Source: Bordetella parapertussis (GTDB taxonomy: Bacteria; Acidobacteriota; Terriglobia; Bryobacterales; Bryobacteraceae). From it: a stretch of DNA of 64,000 nt. Shown piece by piece: positions 14,955 to 24,528 of this stretch (its first letter is position 1; each line of letters starts with the position of its first letter). The stretch covers positions 1-64,000 of the forward strand of contig CALQCC020000021.1 in NCBI GenBank assembly GCA_943328975.2, read 5' to 3'. A program made the translations under genes and the position numbers. The notes beneath the pieces were generated by a model. That model did no database searches, was not told the DNA's origin, and was given only the letters and a program-made list of their open reading frames with translations.

Positions 14955-15745
14955 TTGATGGACAGCAGTTCGACATCGAACAACAGCGTCGCGCCACCCG
15001 GGATGCCAGGACGTCCGCCATCGCCGTACGCGATATCAGCCGGGCAAACCAACGCCGACTTGCCGCCGACCTTCATCTTCTGCACGCCTTCGGTCCAGCA
15101 CGGGATCACACCGTTCAGCGGGAACTCGGCTGGCGCATTGCGCTTGTAGGAGCTATCGAACTCCGTACCGTTGAGCAGCGTTCCCCGATAGTGAACCTTC
15201 ACCTTGTCGGTCGCCTTGGGCGACGCGCCGCTACCTGCCGTCAGTTCGCGGTAGACCAATCCAGTGGCGGTACGAACCGCGCCCTTCTGCGTGGCGGCCT
15301 TATCAGCATACGCCTTACCAGCAGTCTTTTCCTTCGTGGCCATGCTGCCCGCGCGGCTCTGAACCAAGCCTTCAATCTTGGGACCCCAGACATCCACGTC
15401 CAACGCAGGCTTTCCAGCCGACGCGTCCGACAACGCACGCTTCACAATGTCGAGTTCCGGTTCGGTGAGGCCCAATTGACTCAACTGCCGGCTCATCGCC
15501 AATCCGACCGCGTAAATCGTCTTCTGTTCATCCGTGGTCAAAGCCACTGCCCCAGCCGTCGGGGTTGCAGCCGCCGGAGCCGTCGCAGCAGCGGGGGCAT
15601 CGGTTGCAGCCGGAGCTGTAGCCGTGGCAGTCTCACCCGGCGTTGCGGATTTCGTTTCGGTGCTGGGAGCCGGAGTCGGGGCCGAAGAACAGCCCGCCAG
15701 AGCGATGATCAAGGAAGCGGTTGAAAATACGAGAAAACGGCGCAT
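14951..15745 (-). CDS. FKBP-type peptidyl-prolyl isomerase, lipoprotein
   Basis: 264 residues. Signal with lipobox LAGC (Cys about 19), a long Ala/Thr/Pro linker (residues 20-70), an FkpA-like helical dimerisation region with AVGLAMSRQLSQLGL, and a C-terminal FKBP domain (KVKVHYRGTLLNGTEFDSSY, PLNGVIPCWTEG, DIAYGDGGRPGIPGGATL). It is expected to fold or rescue exported proteins. It carries an unusual Cys in IPCW and in LVCPADIAYG. Confidence 0.93.
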   Translation of the reverse strand: MRRFLVFSTASLIIALAGCSSAPTPAPSTETKSATPGETATATAPAATDAPAAATAPAAATPTAGAVALTTDEQKTIYAVGLAMSRQLSQLGLTEPELDIVKRALSDASAGKPALDVDVWGPKIEGLVQSRAGSMATKEKTAGKAYADKAATQKGAVRTATGLVYRELTAGSGASPKATDKVKVHYRGTLLNGTEFDSSYKRNAPAEFPLNGVIPCWTEGVQKMKVGGKSALVCPADIAYGDGGRPGIPGGATLLFDVELLSIN

Positions 15746-15784
15746 TGTTTTAGCCTAACATCGGAACCCCCAGCAGAACAGCGC

Positions 15785-15827
15785 TTGACGAAGTTCTCTC
15801 CGCGCCCTACAATTGAGTAAGTACTCA
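15785..15827 (+). promoter_or_regulatory. Promoter and TetR-type operator of the efflux operon
   Basis: TTGACG (15785-15790) and TACAAT (15808-15813) are 17 bp apart, a strong sigma70-type promoter. Directly behind the -10 is the palindrome TGAGTA-AG-TACTCA (15814-15827), typical of AcrR/TetR operators, covering the expected start site. The regulator ATG is at 15832, leaving about 12 bases of leader and no Shine-Dalgarno. This points to autorepression of the whole downstream operon. Confidence 0.72.
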
Positions 15828-15831
15828 CTTG

Positions 15832-16521
15832 ATGTCCGCCTCAGCCGCTATTCCCGTCCCTCTTGCCGAAGGTGTTGCTCCACGCCGCCGCCTGTCCTCG
15901 AAGGACCGCCGCCAGCAGTTGATCGCCCACGCGATTGAATTATTCTCCCAACGCGGCTTCAGCGGCACCCGGACTAAAGACATCGCCGCCGCCTGCGGTG
16001 TCAGTGAAGGGATTCTCTTCCGCCACTTCGCGACCAAGGAAGACCTGTACCACGCCATTCTCGAATCCCACGCCGACGAAGCGGGCTCGCGCGAATGGAT
16101 GTTAGAGATGAAGCGCTGGGCAGCCGAGCGGAACGATCCGCAGTTGATCCACAGCCTGGTAACCCACATCATCCACAGCTTCCGCGAACACGCCGCGTTT
16201 CATCGTCTGATGTTGTACGCATGGCTCGAAGGCCACTCCCTGGCCGACATGATGCACCAACAAATCGGAATGCCGACCTTTGAGTTCCTGCGCAAGTACA
16301 TCGCGCTCCGCCAACGCGAAGGCGCGTTCCGTGCGGGAGATCCGGGAACGATGGTGATGTCGCTGTACTCCCCCGCCCTGCAGTACAGCATGAGTAAGTA
16401 CATTTTTGCCGCGCCCTGGATTCAGAGCGCCGATGAACCGGCCGCCGAAGAATTCTCGCGATTCCTGCTGGCCGGCATAGAAGAAAAGAAGAAACCCCTG
16501 CTTCAAAAGCGGAAAAAGTAG
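15832..16521 (+). CDS. TetR/AcrR family repressor of the RND operon
   Basis: 229 residues from ATG at 15832. The N-terminal DNA-binding domain is clear: QQLIAHAIELFSQRGFSGTR, TKDIAAACGVSEGILFRHF, ATKEDLYHAILE. The C-terminal ligand domain is helical and ends in a basic tail. It is the first gene of an operon encoding a complete tripartite efflux pump and is preceded by a palindromic site, so it is expected to repress the pump and itself until a substrate binds. Confidence 0.93.
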   Translation: MSASAAIPVPLAEGVAPRRRLSSKDRRQQLIAHAIELFSQRGFSGTRTKDIAAACGVSEGILFRHFATKEDLYHAILESHADEAGSREWMLEMKRWAAERNDPQLIHSLVTHIIHSFREHAAFHRLMLYAWLEGHSLADMMHQQIGMPTFEFLRKYIALRQREGAFRAGDPGTMVMSLYSPALQYSMSKYIFAAPWIQSADEPAAEEFSRFLLAGIEEKKKPLLQKRKK

Positions 16522-16527
16522 ATCCCC

Positions 16528-17862
16528 ATGAACGTGACACGCATCAAACATCCTATGTTCCCGATTGTTACCCTGGCTATTCTTATCGCCTTTACGACCG
16601 CCTGCGGGCGATCCGGGTCGGAGGATCCGGTCAGCGCCAATACGCAGACCAAAGCAGCCGCACAGACCCCCTCCGTCTCCAGCGCACGCGTCATCGTGCA
16701 GGAAGTTTCGGCCTCCGTCCAAACCACCGGTAGCTTTGCCGCCCAGGAATCCTCGAACGTGGCGCCCGATAGCCCCGGCGTGATCAACGCGACCCCTGTG
16801 GACGTCGGCAGTCTGGTGCAAGCCGGGCAAATCATCGCGCGCCTGGATGATCGCGACGCCAAGCTCCGCCTAGAGCAAGCCCTTGCCCAACAGCAACAAG
16901 CCGAGGCATCCGTGCGCCAAGCGCAGTCGAGAATCGGTCTCGGACAGACTCAAACATTCGACCCCAATACAGTCCCCGAAGTACTCGCCGCCCGCGCTTC
17001 TTCCGAGTCTGCTGCCGCTCAAGCACGGCTCGCCGAAGCCGACGCGCAACGCTACGCCAACTTGATCAATAGCGGCGACGTATCCCGCAGTGCCTATGAT
17101 CGCGCCCGCACCGCCGCCGAAACAGCACAAGCTCAAGCCAACGCGGCTCGGCAACAATATGAAGCCACGCTGAACACGGCCCGCCAGAACTTTCAAGGTG
17201 TGGCAACGCAGGAAGCTTCGCTGCAAGCGATTCACGCGCAAGTATCGCTGGCCCGCAAGGTGCTCGCCGATGTCGATATCAAAGCGCCCTTCGCCGGCTA
17301 CGTCAGCGCGCGACCGGTAGCTGCGGGCGAATACGTCGCCACCAGCGCCACCATCGCGACCATCCTGCGCATCACGCCTATCAAGCTTCAACTACAAGTT
17401 CCGCAGACGTATGCGCCCAGCATCAAGGTGGGCCTGAACGTCGAAGCCTCTGTCTCCGGCTTCCCCGATCGCATCTTCCAAGGTCGCGTCACGGCCATCA
17501 ATCCGGCCGTTGAGACCAACTCCCGAACCTTCATCGTGGAGGCGGCGTTTCCTAACAGCGACATCGCCCTCAAGCCCGGCATGTTCGCGACCGCGCGCGT
17601 CGTTCTCCCCGGCAGCACCAAGGGAATCTTCGTGCCGCGCAGCGCCGTGTTGACCGACAACACAACCAATTCGTCTCAGGTGTTCATGATCGTCGACGGC
17701 AAGGCCCGCGTCGCGGTGGTGCAACTGGGAGAAGTGAGCGGCGACAAGATCCGCATCCTCTCCGGCATCCCCGCCGACGCCGTACTCGCCCAGGACCACT
17801 TGCAAGACCTCTACGACGGCCAGTCCGTCAACGCCACTGAAGGGAACGTGCCCCGTGCATAA
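16528..17862 (+). CDS. RND efflux periplasmic adaptor (membrane fusion protein), lipoprotein
   Basis: 444 residues. Lipoprotein signal with Cys in FTTACGRS (about residue 27). HlyD/AcrA architecture: barrel-sandwich half (NATPVDVGSLVQAGQIIARL), a long helical hairpin with coiled coil (residues about 110-235), the second lipoyl half (DIKAPFAGYVSARPVAAGEYV), then beta-barrel and membrane-proximal domains. It links the inner-membrane pump to the outer-membrane channel. Its last codons overlap the pump GTG by eight bases. Confidence 0.94.
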   Translation: MNVTRIKHPMFPIVTLAILIAFTTACGRSGSEDPVSANTQTKAAAQTPSVSSARVIVQEVSASVQTTGSFAAQESSNVAPDSPGVINATPVDVGSLVQAGQIIARLDDRDAKLRLEQALAQQQQAEASVRQAQSRIGLGQTQTFDPNTVPEVLAARASSESAAAQARLAEADAQRYANLINSGDVSRSAYDRARTAAETAQAQANAARQQYEATLNTARQNFQGVATQEASLQAIHAQVSLARKVLADVDIKAPFAGYVSARPVAAGEYVATSATIATILRITPIKLQLQVPQTYAPSIKVGLNVEASVSGFPDRIFQGRVTAINPAVETNSRTFIVEAAFPNSDIALKPGMFATARVVLPGSTKGIFVPRSAVLTDNTTNSSQVFMIVDGKARVAVVQLGEVSGDKIRILSGIPADAVLAQDHLQDLYDGQSVNATEGNVPRA

Positions 17863-20800
17863 ACTAGCCGCTATCTGCGTTCGCCGCCCGGTCTTCGCGA
17901 CCATGCTCATCATGTCGCTGGTCGTGGTCGGCATGTTCTCGTATTTCTCTCTTGGCGTGGACCTGCTGCCGAAGGTGGACGTTCCTACTGTCTCCATCAC
18001 CACGGTGAACCCCGGCGCCACCGCCGAAGAAATCGAAACCGAAATCACCAAGCGCATCGAAGACGCCGTCAACACCATCAGCGAAATCGATGAGGTGCGC
18101 TCCACCTCCGTACAGGGACTTTCCAGTGTCAATGTCAGCTTCTCGCTCGACAAGAACGGTGACATCGCAGCTCAGGAAATTCGCGATAAAGTCAGCCAAG
18201 CGCTCCCCGATCTGCCGGAGACCGCCGAAGCGCCCGTCATCATCAAGCGCGATCCCGACGCCGAGCCCGTTCTACAACTCGTCATCTCCGGCGACCGCTC
18301 CATTCGCGAGATCACAGAGATCGCCGACAAAGAAATCAAGCCGCGCCTCGAGAACGTTAAGGGCGTCGGCGAAATCCAACTAGTCGGCGGCCTGCGCCGC
18401 GAGATTCGCGTGTGGGTCAATCCTGATCGCATGCGCGCCTACGGACTCTCCGTCGCCGACGTGGCCAACGCGCTCCGCCAGCAAAACATGGAGATGCCCG
18501 CTGGTAGCGTAACCGAAGGCGCCAACGAACTCACGGTCCGCACTCTCGGTCGCTTAGTCGAGCCCGAACAATTCAACGAGATCGCTGTCGTCTCCCGTGG
18601 ACCCTACGTCGTGAAGTTGAAAGACATCGGACGCGCGGAAGACGCCGTCGAAGAACCCACCACCGCGGCGCGCTTGAACGGCAAACCGTCAGTGACCCTG
18701 GTCGTCTCCAAGCAGTCCGGCACCAACACCGTCGCCACCGCCAAAGAAGTGAAGTACCGCGTGGCCGAGATGCAAGCCGAGCTACCCAAAGACGTCAAGA
18801 TCGAAATCATCAAGGACCAGTCCATCTTCATCGAACTCGCCGTCGAAGCCATTCAGAGCCATTTGATCGAGGGCAGCTTCCTCGCCTCGGTCATTATCTT
18901 CGTCTTCCTGGCGAACATCCGCACCACGCTGATCGCTGCCATCGCCATCCCCACGTCCATCATTTCGACCTTCGCCATGATGGCCGCCGCAGGCTTCACG
19001 CTCAATCAAATCACGATGCTCGCATTGACCCTGATGGTCGGCGTAGTGATTGACGACGCCATCATCGTGCTCGAAAACATTTATCGCTACATCGAAGAGA
19101 AGAACATGCCTCCCATGCAGGCGGCCGTCGAAGCCACCAAGGAAATCGGCCTCGCCGTGATGGCCACAACGCTGAGCCTGCTGGCGATCTTCCTGCCCAT
19201 CGGCTTCATGGGCGGCATCGTCGGACGCTTCATGTCGTCCTTTGGACTCACCTCCGGTTTCGCCGTAGCCGTATCCCTGCTAGTCTCCTTCACCCTGACG
19301 CCGATGCTCAGCTCGCGCTTCTTGAAAGCCCCCACCCGCGACGCCGACGGCCACAAGAAGTCGTCCAAGGAATCCGGTTTCTTCCGCCTCATCGATCGTT
19401 CCTATACAGCCATGCTGGTGTGGTCCATGCACCATCGCAAAACCATGGTCGCTCTCTGCGTGGCCGTCATTATCAGCACCGTCCCGCTCTTTATGGTCGT
19501 TGGCAAAAGCTTCACCCCGGTCGATGACAAGGGCGAATTCAACATCGATATCCGCACACCCGAAGGCACCTCACTCGCCGCCACCACTACCGTGGCCGAG
19601 CGCGTCGCTCGCGATCTGCGCGCCGTCCCCAACGTCTTGGCCACTCTCACCACAGTCGGCAGCGGTATCGAACGTCAACAAAATGCCGCCACCATCTACG
19701 TGAAACTCAACGATGCCGGTCAGCGCAAGGACGCGCAAGACGTCTACATCGTCAAGGCCCGTGACATCCTCAAGAACTACCCCAATAACCTTCGCACGCG
19801 CGTAGGCGCAGGCAACTGGAGCGGCAACGCCGATCTGCAATACACCCTCAGCGGTCCCGAACTCGACAAGCTCGGAGAGTACTCACAAGCTCTCCTGGCA
19901 AAGGTGAAACTCATCCCCAACGTAGTCGACGCCGATACTTCGCTCGTCTACGGCAAGCCCGAACTGCGCGTCGAAATCGACCGTCAGCGTGCCGCTGATC
20001 TGGGCGTTCGTGTTTCCGACATCGCGCAAGCTCTGAACACGCTGCTCGCCGGACAAGTGGTCTCCAGCTTCCCCTCCGGCGGCGAACTCTACGACGTGAG
20101 ACTCCGCGCCGACGCGCAATTCCGCAACAAGCGCGAGGCGCTGAACCAGTTAACCGTAGCCTCCACCAAATCCGGACCCGTCAGCCTGGATCAAGTTGTG
20201 CGCCTCAAAGAGGGCGAAGCCCCTTCCAGCATCAATCGCCTGAACCGCCAACGCCAAGTGACGATTTCCGCCAACCTGTTGCCCGGCGGATCGCAAGGCG
20301 ACGTCACCTCTGAAATCGCACGGCTCGCCGACACCGAAATAAAGATGGACGCCGGCTATAGTAGCGGTGCCGCCGGTCAGACCCGCGAACTGCAACGCAC
20401 CGTGACGTTCTTCCTGACGGCCGTCTCTCTCACGTTCATCTTCATGTACATCGTGCTGGCCGCGCAGTTTGAAAGCTTCTTGCATCCCATCACGATCTTG
20501 CTCACGCTGCCGCTCTCGATCCCCTTCGGCATCCTCAGCCTGTGGATGTTCGGCCAAACCGTGAACGTCTTCAGCGGCCTCGGACTGTTGCTGCTCTTCG
20601 GCATCGTCAAGAAGAATGCCATTCTGCAAATCGATCACACCAACGGCCTGCGTGCCAAAGGCATGGACATGTACGACGCCATCATTCAAGCCAATCGCGA
20701 CCGCCTGCGGCCCATCTTGATGACCACCATGGCGCTTGTCGCCGGCATGTTGCCCGTCGTGCTCTCCACCAAAGCCGGCGTCGCCAGCAACCGAGCCATC

Positions 20801-20992
20801 GGCGTCCTCGTGGTCGGTGGACAGTCGATGTGCTTGCTCCTAACGCTACTCGCTGTCCCCGTCTTCTACTCGCTATTTGAAGACGCCAAAGAATCCCGCT
20901 TCGTGCGCGGCCTCAAGCGGATGTTCAGCTTCATGGGCAACCGCCTGCAACCCGCCACAACGATCCTGCAACGGAATACTGAAGAGGTCTAG
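17855..20992 (+). CDS. RND family efflux pump permease (AcrB/HAE1-like)
   Basis: 1045 residues, full length, starting at GTG 17855. The proton-driven inner-membrane pump has 12 membrane helices around two large periplasmic loops. Seen: N-terminal ICVRRPVFATMLIMSLVVVG, helix 4 with VGVVIDDAIIVLENIYR carrying the Asp-Asp proton relay, and the repeat half FGIVKKNAILQIDHTNGLR with Lys in helix 10. It is HAE1-like rather than metal-exporting, given the paired Asp. The substrate is not predictable. Confidence 0.96.
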   Translation: MHKLAAICVRRPVFATMLIMSLVVVGMFSYFSLGVDLLPKVDVPTVSITTVNPGATAEEIETEITKRIEDAVNTISEIDEVRSTSVQGLSSVNVSFSLDKNGDIAAQEIRDKVSQALPDLPETAEAPVIIKRDPDAEPVLQLVISGDRSIREITEIADKEIKPRLENVKGVGEIQLVGGLRREIRVWVNPDRMRAYGLSVADVANALRQQNMEMPAGSVTEGANELTVRTLGRLVEPEQFNEIAVVSRGPYVVKLKDIGRAEDAVEEPTTAARLNGKPSVTLVVSKQSGTNTVATAKEVKYRVAEMQAELPKDVKIEIIKDQSIFIELAVEAIQSHLIEGSFLASVIIFVFLANIRTTLIAAIAIPTSIISTFAMMAAAGFTLNQITMLALTLMVGVVIDDAIIVLENIYRYIEEKNMPPMQAAVEATKEIGLAVMATTLSLLAIFLPIGFMGGIVGRFMSSFGLTSGFAVAVSLLVSFTLTPMLSSRFLKAPTRDADGHKKSSKESGFFRLIDRSYTAMLVWSMHHRKTMVALCVAVIISTVPLFMVVGKSFTPVDDKGEFNIDIRTPEGTSLAATTTVAERVARDLRAVPNVLATLTTVGSGIERQQNAATIYVKLNDAGQRKDAQDVYIVKARDILKNYPNNLRTRVGAGNWSGNADLQYTLSGPELDKLGEYSQALLAKVKLIPNVVDADTSLVYGKPELRVEIDRQRAADLGVRVSDIAQALNTLLAGQVVSSFPSGGELYDVRLRADAQFRNKREALNQLTVASTKSGPVSLDQVVRLKEGEAPSSINRLNRQRQVTISANLLPGGSQGDVTSEIARLADTEIKMDAGYSSGAAGQTRELQRTVTFFLTAVSLTFIFMYIVLAAQFESFLHPITILLTLPLSIPFGILSLWMFGQTVNVFSGLGLLLLFGIVKKNAILQIDHTNGLRAKGMDMYDAIIQANRDRLRPILMTTMALVAGMLPVVLSTKAGVASNRAIGVLVVGGQSMCLLLTLLAVPVFYSLFEDAKESRFVRGLKRMFSFMGNRLQPATTILQRNTEEV

Positions 20993-22687
20993 ATGTTCAG
21001 CAAGCATACTCTCTTGATCGCGGGACTGTTTCTGCCCGTCTATATCGCATCGGCCCAGGAAGGCGCCAGCGTTCCCCCGCCCCGCGAATTCAGTCTGCCT
21101 CCTCGCGTCGGCATCTCCGGCGAACGCCCGCTCACATTGGAGGAAGTCCTCGCGATGGCGCTCGCCAACAATCGCGATATCGATATCTCCCGCATCGATC
21201 AGCAGCGGGCCGGCTACAACATCATCAGCGCGCAAGGCGCGTTCGACCCACGAGTCGGCGGCACCACATCCTTCCAGAAGGCAGTGGCACCCGTCTCCTC
21301 CAGCCTCGGCGGTTCCACCACAGGTGCAGTCACCAACACCAACGGCATCCTCGACCCGCAATTCAGCGGCGCTCTTCCCGGCCTCGGCAGTTCCTATCAA
21401 ATGGACCTGTCCTCTTCGCGAACCACCACCAACAACTCGTTCGCGACCTTGAACCCGCAATACCCTTCCGCACTCACCTTCAGCTACACCCAACCCCTGT
21501 GGCGCGGCCTGCGTTATGACGACAATCGCCGTCGCATCGAAGTCGCGAAGAAGAATCAGTCACTCACCGACGAACAATTCCGCCAGCGCGTCATGGAAGT
21601 CGTCACCCGCGCCGAGCAAGCCTACTGGGATCTGGCCTTCGCCCACGGCAACCTCGCCGTGCAACTCGAAGCCGTGCAGATCGGCCGCGATCAGGATGGC
21701 AGCAACCGCCGCCAACAAGAACAAGGACTATTGGCCGCCATCGACGTAGTCGCAGCCCAACGCCAATTGGCCACGTTTGAACAAGCGGCCTTCAGCGCAC
21801 AGGAAGTCTTAACCACAGCCGAGAACGCTCTAAAGACCTTGATCCTCTCGGATCGCGATGACCCACTGTGGTCGCTAGCAATCATTCCGGTCACGCCCAT
21901 CAACGCGGCACCTCCCGTGATTCCTCTTGCCGACGCCATCAGCGAGGCCCTCGCCTCCCGCCCCGAACTCGCCCAGATCCGTATCTCGCGCGAGATCAAC
22001 CAAGCCGACAACCGCCTCTTCCGCGAACAAACGAAACCGCAGATCGACGCCATCCTCACGCATTCCAACGCCGGCCTCGCGGGCGCACAACTCGCCGCCA
22101 CCCCGAACCCGTTCACCTCCGGACTCACCACCTTGAACGACCGTGTCAGCCAACTCTCCGCACTCGCAGGCTTGCAACCGCTCCCCTCAACCGGCGGCGG
22201 CACCACCGGTGGCGTCCCCCCGCTGCTCGTCGGCGGCTACGGAACATCGCTATCGAATCTCTTCACCGGCCACTTCCCGACCACACAAGTGCAGTTACGC
22301 GTGTCCATCCCGCTGCGTAACCGCACCGCCGAAGCGAACCTCAGCAGCAACATCGCCGAGGCCCGCCGCATCCGCGACCAGCAGCAGCAAGCCGAGCTCG
22401 CCATCGAAGCCGCCGTCCGCAACGGCATGCAGTCCGTCGAATCCGCCAAGGCTCGCCTCGCATCCGCCCGCATCGCCCGTGCCTCCGCCGAAGCCCAGTA
22501 CGAAAGCGAGCAGCGCCAGTTCCGCGCCGGAACGTCCACTCTCTTTCTAGTCCAACAGCGCCAGAACGACATGATCACCGCCCGCAGCCAGGAACGCCGC
22601 GCCGAATCCGACCTGGGTAAATCCGTCGCCGTATTCCAACTCGCCACCGGCCGCACACTGCGCGTTCACAACATCGACTTGAAGTAA
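20993..22687 (+). CDS. TolC-like outer membrane efflux protein
   Basis: 564 residues. Signal peptide (LLIAGLFLPVYIASAQ), then two OEP repeats: the first with LTLEEVLAMALANNRDIDIS and the second with AQIRISREINQADNRLF. The protein is longer than TolC because of Gly/Ser/Asn-rich insertions (SSLGGSTTGAVTNTNG and PSTGGGTTGGVPP), probably surface or equatorial loops. It starts directly after the pump stop and completes the tripartite system. Confidence 0.93.
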   Translation: MFSKHTLLIAGLFLPVYIASAQEGASVPPPREFSLPPRVGISGERPLTLEEVLAMALANNRDIDISRIDQQRAGYNIISAQGAFDPRVGGTTSFQKAVAPVSSSLGGSTTGAVTNTNGILDPQFSGALPGLGSSYQMDLSSSRTTTNNSFATLNPQYPSALTFSYTQPLWRGLRYDDNRRRIEVAKKNQSLTDEQFRQRVMEVVTRAEQAYWDLAFAHGNLAVQLEAVQIGRDQDGSNRRQQEQGLLAAIDVVAAQRQLATFEQAAFSAQEVLTTAENALKTLILSDRDDPLWSLAIIPVTPINAAPPVIPLADAISEALASRPELAQIRISREINQADNRLFREQTKPQIDAILTHSNAGLAGAQLAATPNPFTSGLTTLNDRVSQLSALAGLQPLPSTGGGTTGGVPPLLVGGYGTSLSNLFTGHFPTTQVQLRVSIPLRNRTAEANLSSNIAEARRIRDQQQQAELAIEAAVRNGMQSVESAKARLASARIARASAEAQYESEQRQFRAGTSTLFLVQQRQNDMITARSQERRAESDLGKSVAVFQLATGRTLRVHNIDLK

Positions 22688-22704
22688 CTCCGTATACTTG
22701 CTCC

Positions 22705-24528
22705 ATGTCCGGAAGGCGACTTCACATTGCTGGGTACATCGGCGTAGTAGCCGTGTGCTTTGCGCTCGGCATGCTTGCTGGATGGAATCGTCTGGCCGGC
22801 AGAGTGGACAATCAGGCCTACGACCTTCTCTCCGAACCAGCCAGTGCGACCGGTGAAGAGGCCGTTGTCGTCGCCATCGACGAAGCCACTCTCCGCACGG
22901 GAGGCGAGCGCGACAAACTCCGCGAGATCGTCGCCATAGCGCTCGAAAAGATCCGCACCGCCCAGCCCCAAGCCGTCGCTCTCGACGTGATCCTCGGAGG
23001 TTACGCCGACCGCGAACAAGACACGCGCCTCGAAGCCGCTCTGCTCGCCACTCCGAATCTCATCCTCGGCTGTCTCGTCGACAGCGACGGTAAATGGGAA
23101 AACCCCGCGCCCCGCTTCCGCGCCGCCGCTGCAGCGCTAGGCCACGTACACTACGAGGCCGACCAATCCGACGGCGTCACCCGCCAGCTCGCGCTCGAAA
23201 CCGTCTATGCAGGCGAGCGCCGCTGGGCCATGGCACTCGAAGTCTTCCGCGTCGCACACTCCTCAGAAATCCTGGAATCCCCCGACGACCTGGAGGTCGC
23301 CCACATCCGTATTCCCGCGGCCCGCCAGGACGCGACGCGCCCCATGTTCATTCGCTATATGCAACCCGGAGCCATCCCAGTCATCTCCGTATCCAAGCTC
23401 GATGAACACCTGCAAGAACTGCGCGGCAAGACCGTCTTCCTCGGCGTCACTGCGCTCTCCGCCGCCAACGATCGCTTGAAGATCCCCTCGGGCGAAACGA
23501 TCCCCGGTGTGACCGTTCACGCCCACGCCTATGAAACGCTCCGCCGCGGACGCTTCCTTACAGACGCAACCTCCACCTCGATCCTCTCGATCTGCCTCGC
23601 CCTCGCCGCCGCCGCCGGGTTGATCTTCGCGTTCCTCTCCGGCTGGTCCGCCTACATCGCCATCCTCCCTCTGTTTGCTCTCACCCTATATTTGCCGCGG
23701 CTCTTTCTCGCCCAAGACATCGTCTTCCCGTTAGTGGCCCCCACCGCCGTCGCCTGGCTCTGCGCCGCCGGAACCGCCACCTATCAATACTTCGTCATCC
23801 GCGGAACGCTGCGGAAATCGGAATCCGACAAAGCGCGTTACCAACAAGCCATCCATTGGGCAGCCCACGAAATGCGCACCCCGCTCACCGCCATCCAAGG
23901 CTCCAGCGAATTGATGACGCGCTACAAATTGCCCGAGGAAAAACGCGGCCAGTTAAGCGAAATGATTAACTCCGAATCCAAACGTCTGGCCCGAATTATC
24001 CAAACCTTTCTCGACGTCGAGCGCCTGGCCGAAGGTCAAATGGAGTTAAAGAAAGAAACGTTTTCCGCGGCCGACGTCGTAGACACCTGTATGGGACGCG
24101 TTGCTCCGCTTGCCGAACGCAAGAATATCGCTCTCACGCTGGACACCTCCATCGAAGGAACCCTCACCGGCGACCGCGAGCTAATGGAGTACGCGCTCTA
24201 CAACCTTCTGACCAACGCCGTGAAGTATTCGCCTCCTGAAACCCACGTCCGCGTTCGCGGCGAGCTCAAGGGCCACGAACTACGCCTCGCAGTGCAAGAC
24301 GAAGGCATCGGCATGGACGCAAAGGAACTCAAGAGCATCTTCAAGAAGTTCTACCGGACCAAACGAGCCGAAGAATCCGGCGAGGCCGGCACCGGCATCG
24401 GACTCTCCATCGTGCAACAAATTGTTACCCACCACGGTGGAAAAATCGACGTCACCAGTACACCCGGCAAAGGTTCCTGCTTTACCATGATATTGACGGC
24501 CCAAAATGCAGAAACTATTAGTCGTTGA
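22705..24528 (+). CDS. CHASE2-domain sensor histidine kinase
   Basis: 607 residues. Membrane helix 1 (about 10-28), an extracytoplasmic CHASE2 sensor domain (about 33-285; VVVAIDEATLR, AVALDVILGG), three membrane helices (about 292-365), then HisKA with the phospho-acceptor His388 in AAHEMRTPLTAIQ, and HATPase_c with NLLTNAVKYSPP, DEGIGMD and GTGIGLSIVQQIV. It overlaps the response-regulator gene by 23 bp. The stimulus is unknown. It lies 18 bp after the efflux operon and may share its transcript. Confidence 0.95.
   Translation: MSGRRLHIAGYIGVVAVCFALGMLAGWNRLAGRVDNQAYDLLSEPASATGEEAVVVAIDEATLRTGGERDKLREIVAIALEKIRTAQPQAVALDVILGGYADREQDTRLEAALLATPNLILGCLVDSDGKWENPAPRFRAAAAALGHVHYEADQSDGVTRQLALETVYAGERRWAMALEVFRVAHSSEILESPDDLEVAHIRIPAARQDATRPMFIRYMQPGAIPVISVSKLDEHLQELRGKTVFLGVTALSAANDRLKIPSGETIPGVTVHAHAYETLRRGRFLTDATSTSILSICLALAAAAGLIFAFLSGWSAYIAILPLFALTLYLPRLFLAQDIVFPLVAPTAVAWLCAAGTATYQYFVIRGTLRKSESDKARYQQAIHWAAHEMRTPLTAIQGSSELMTRYKLPEEKRGQLSEMINSESKRLARIIQTFLDVERLAEGQMELKKETFSAADVVDTCMGRVAPLAERKNIALTLDTSIEGTLTGDRELMEYALYNLLTNAVKYSPPETHVRVRGELKGHELRLAVQDEGIGMDAKELKSIFKKFYRTKRAEESGEAGTGIGLSIVQQIVTHHGGKIDVTSTPGKGSCFTMILTAQNAETISR

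Noticed and set aside
20150-20689. Minus-strand ORF of 179 residues inside the RND pump gene
   Set aside because: Fully antisense to conserved membrane helices of the pump; His/Asp/Glu/Gly-rich shadow.
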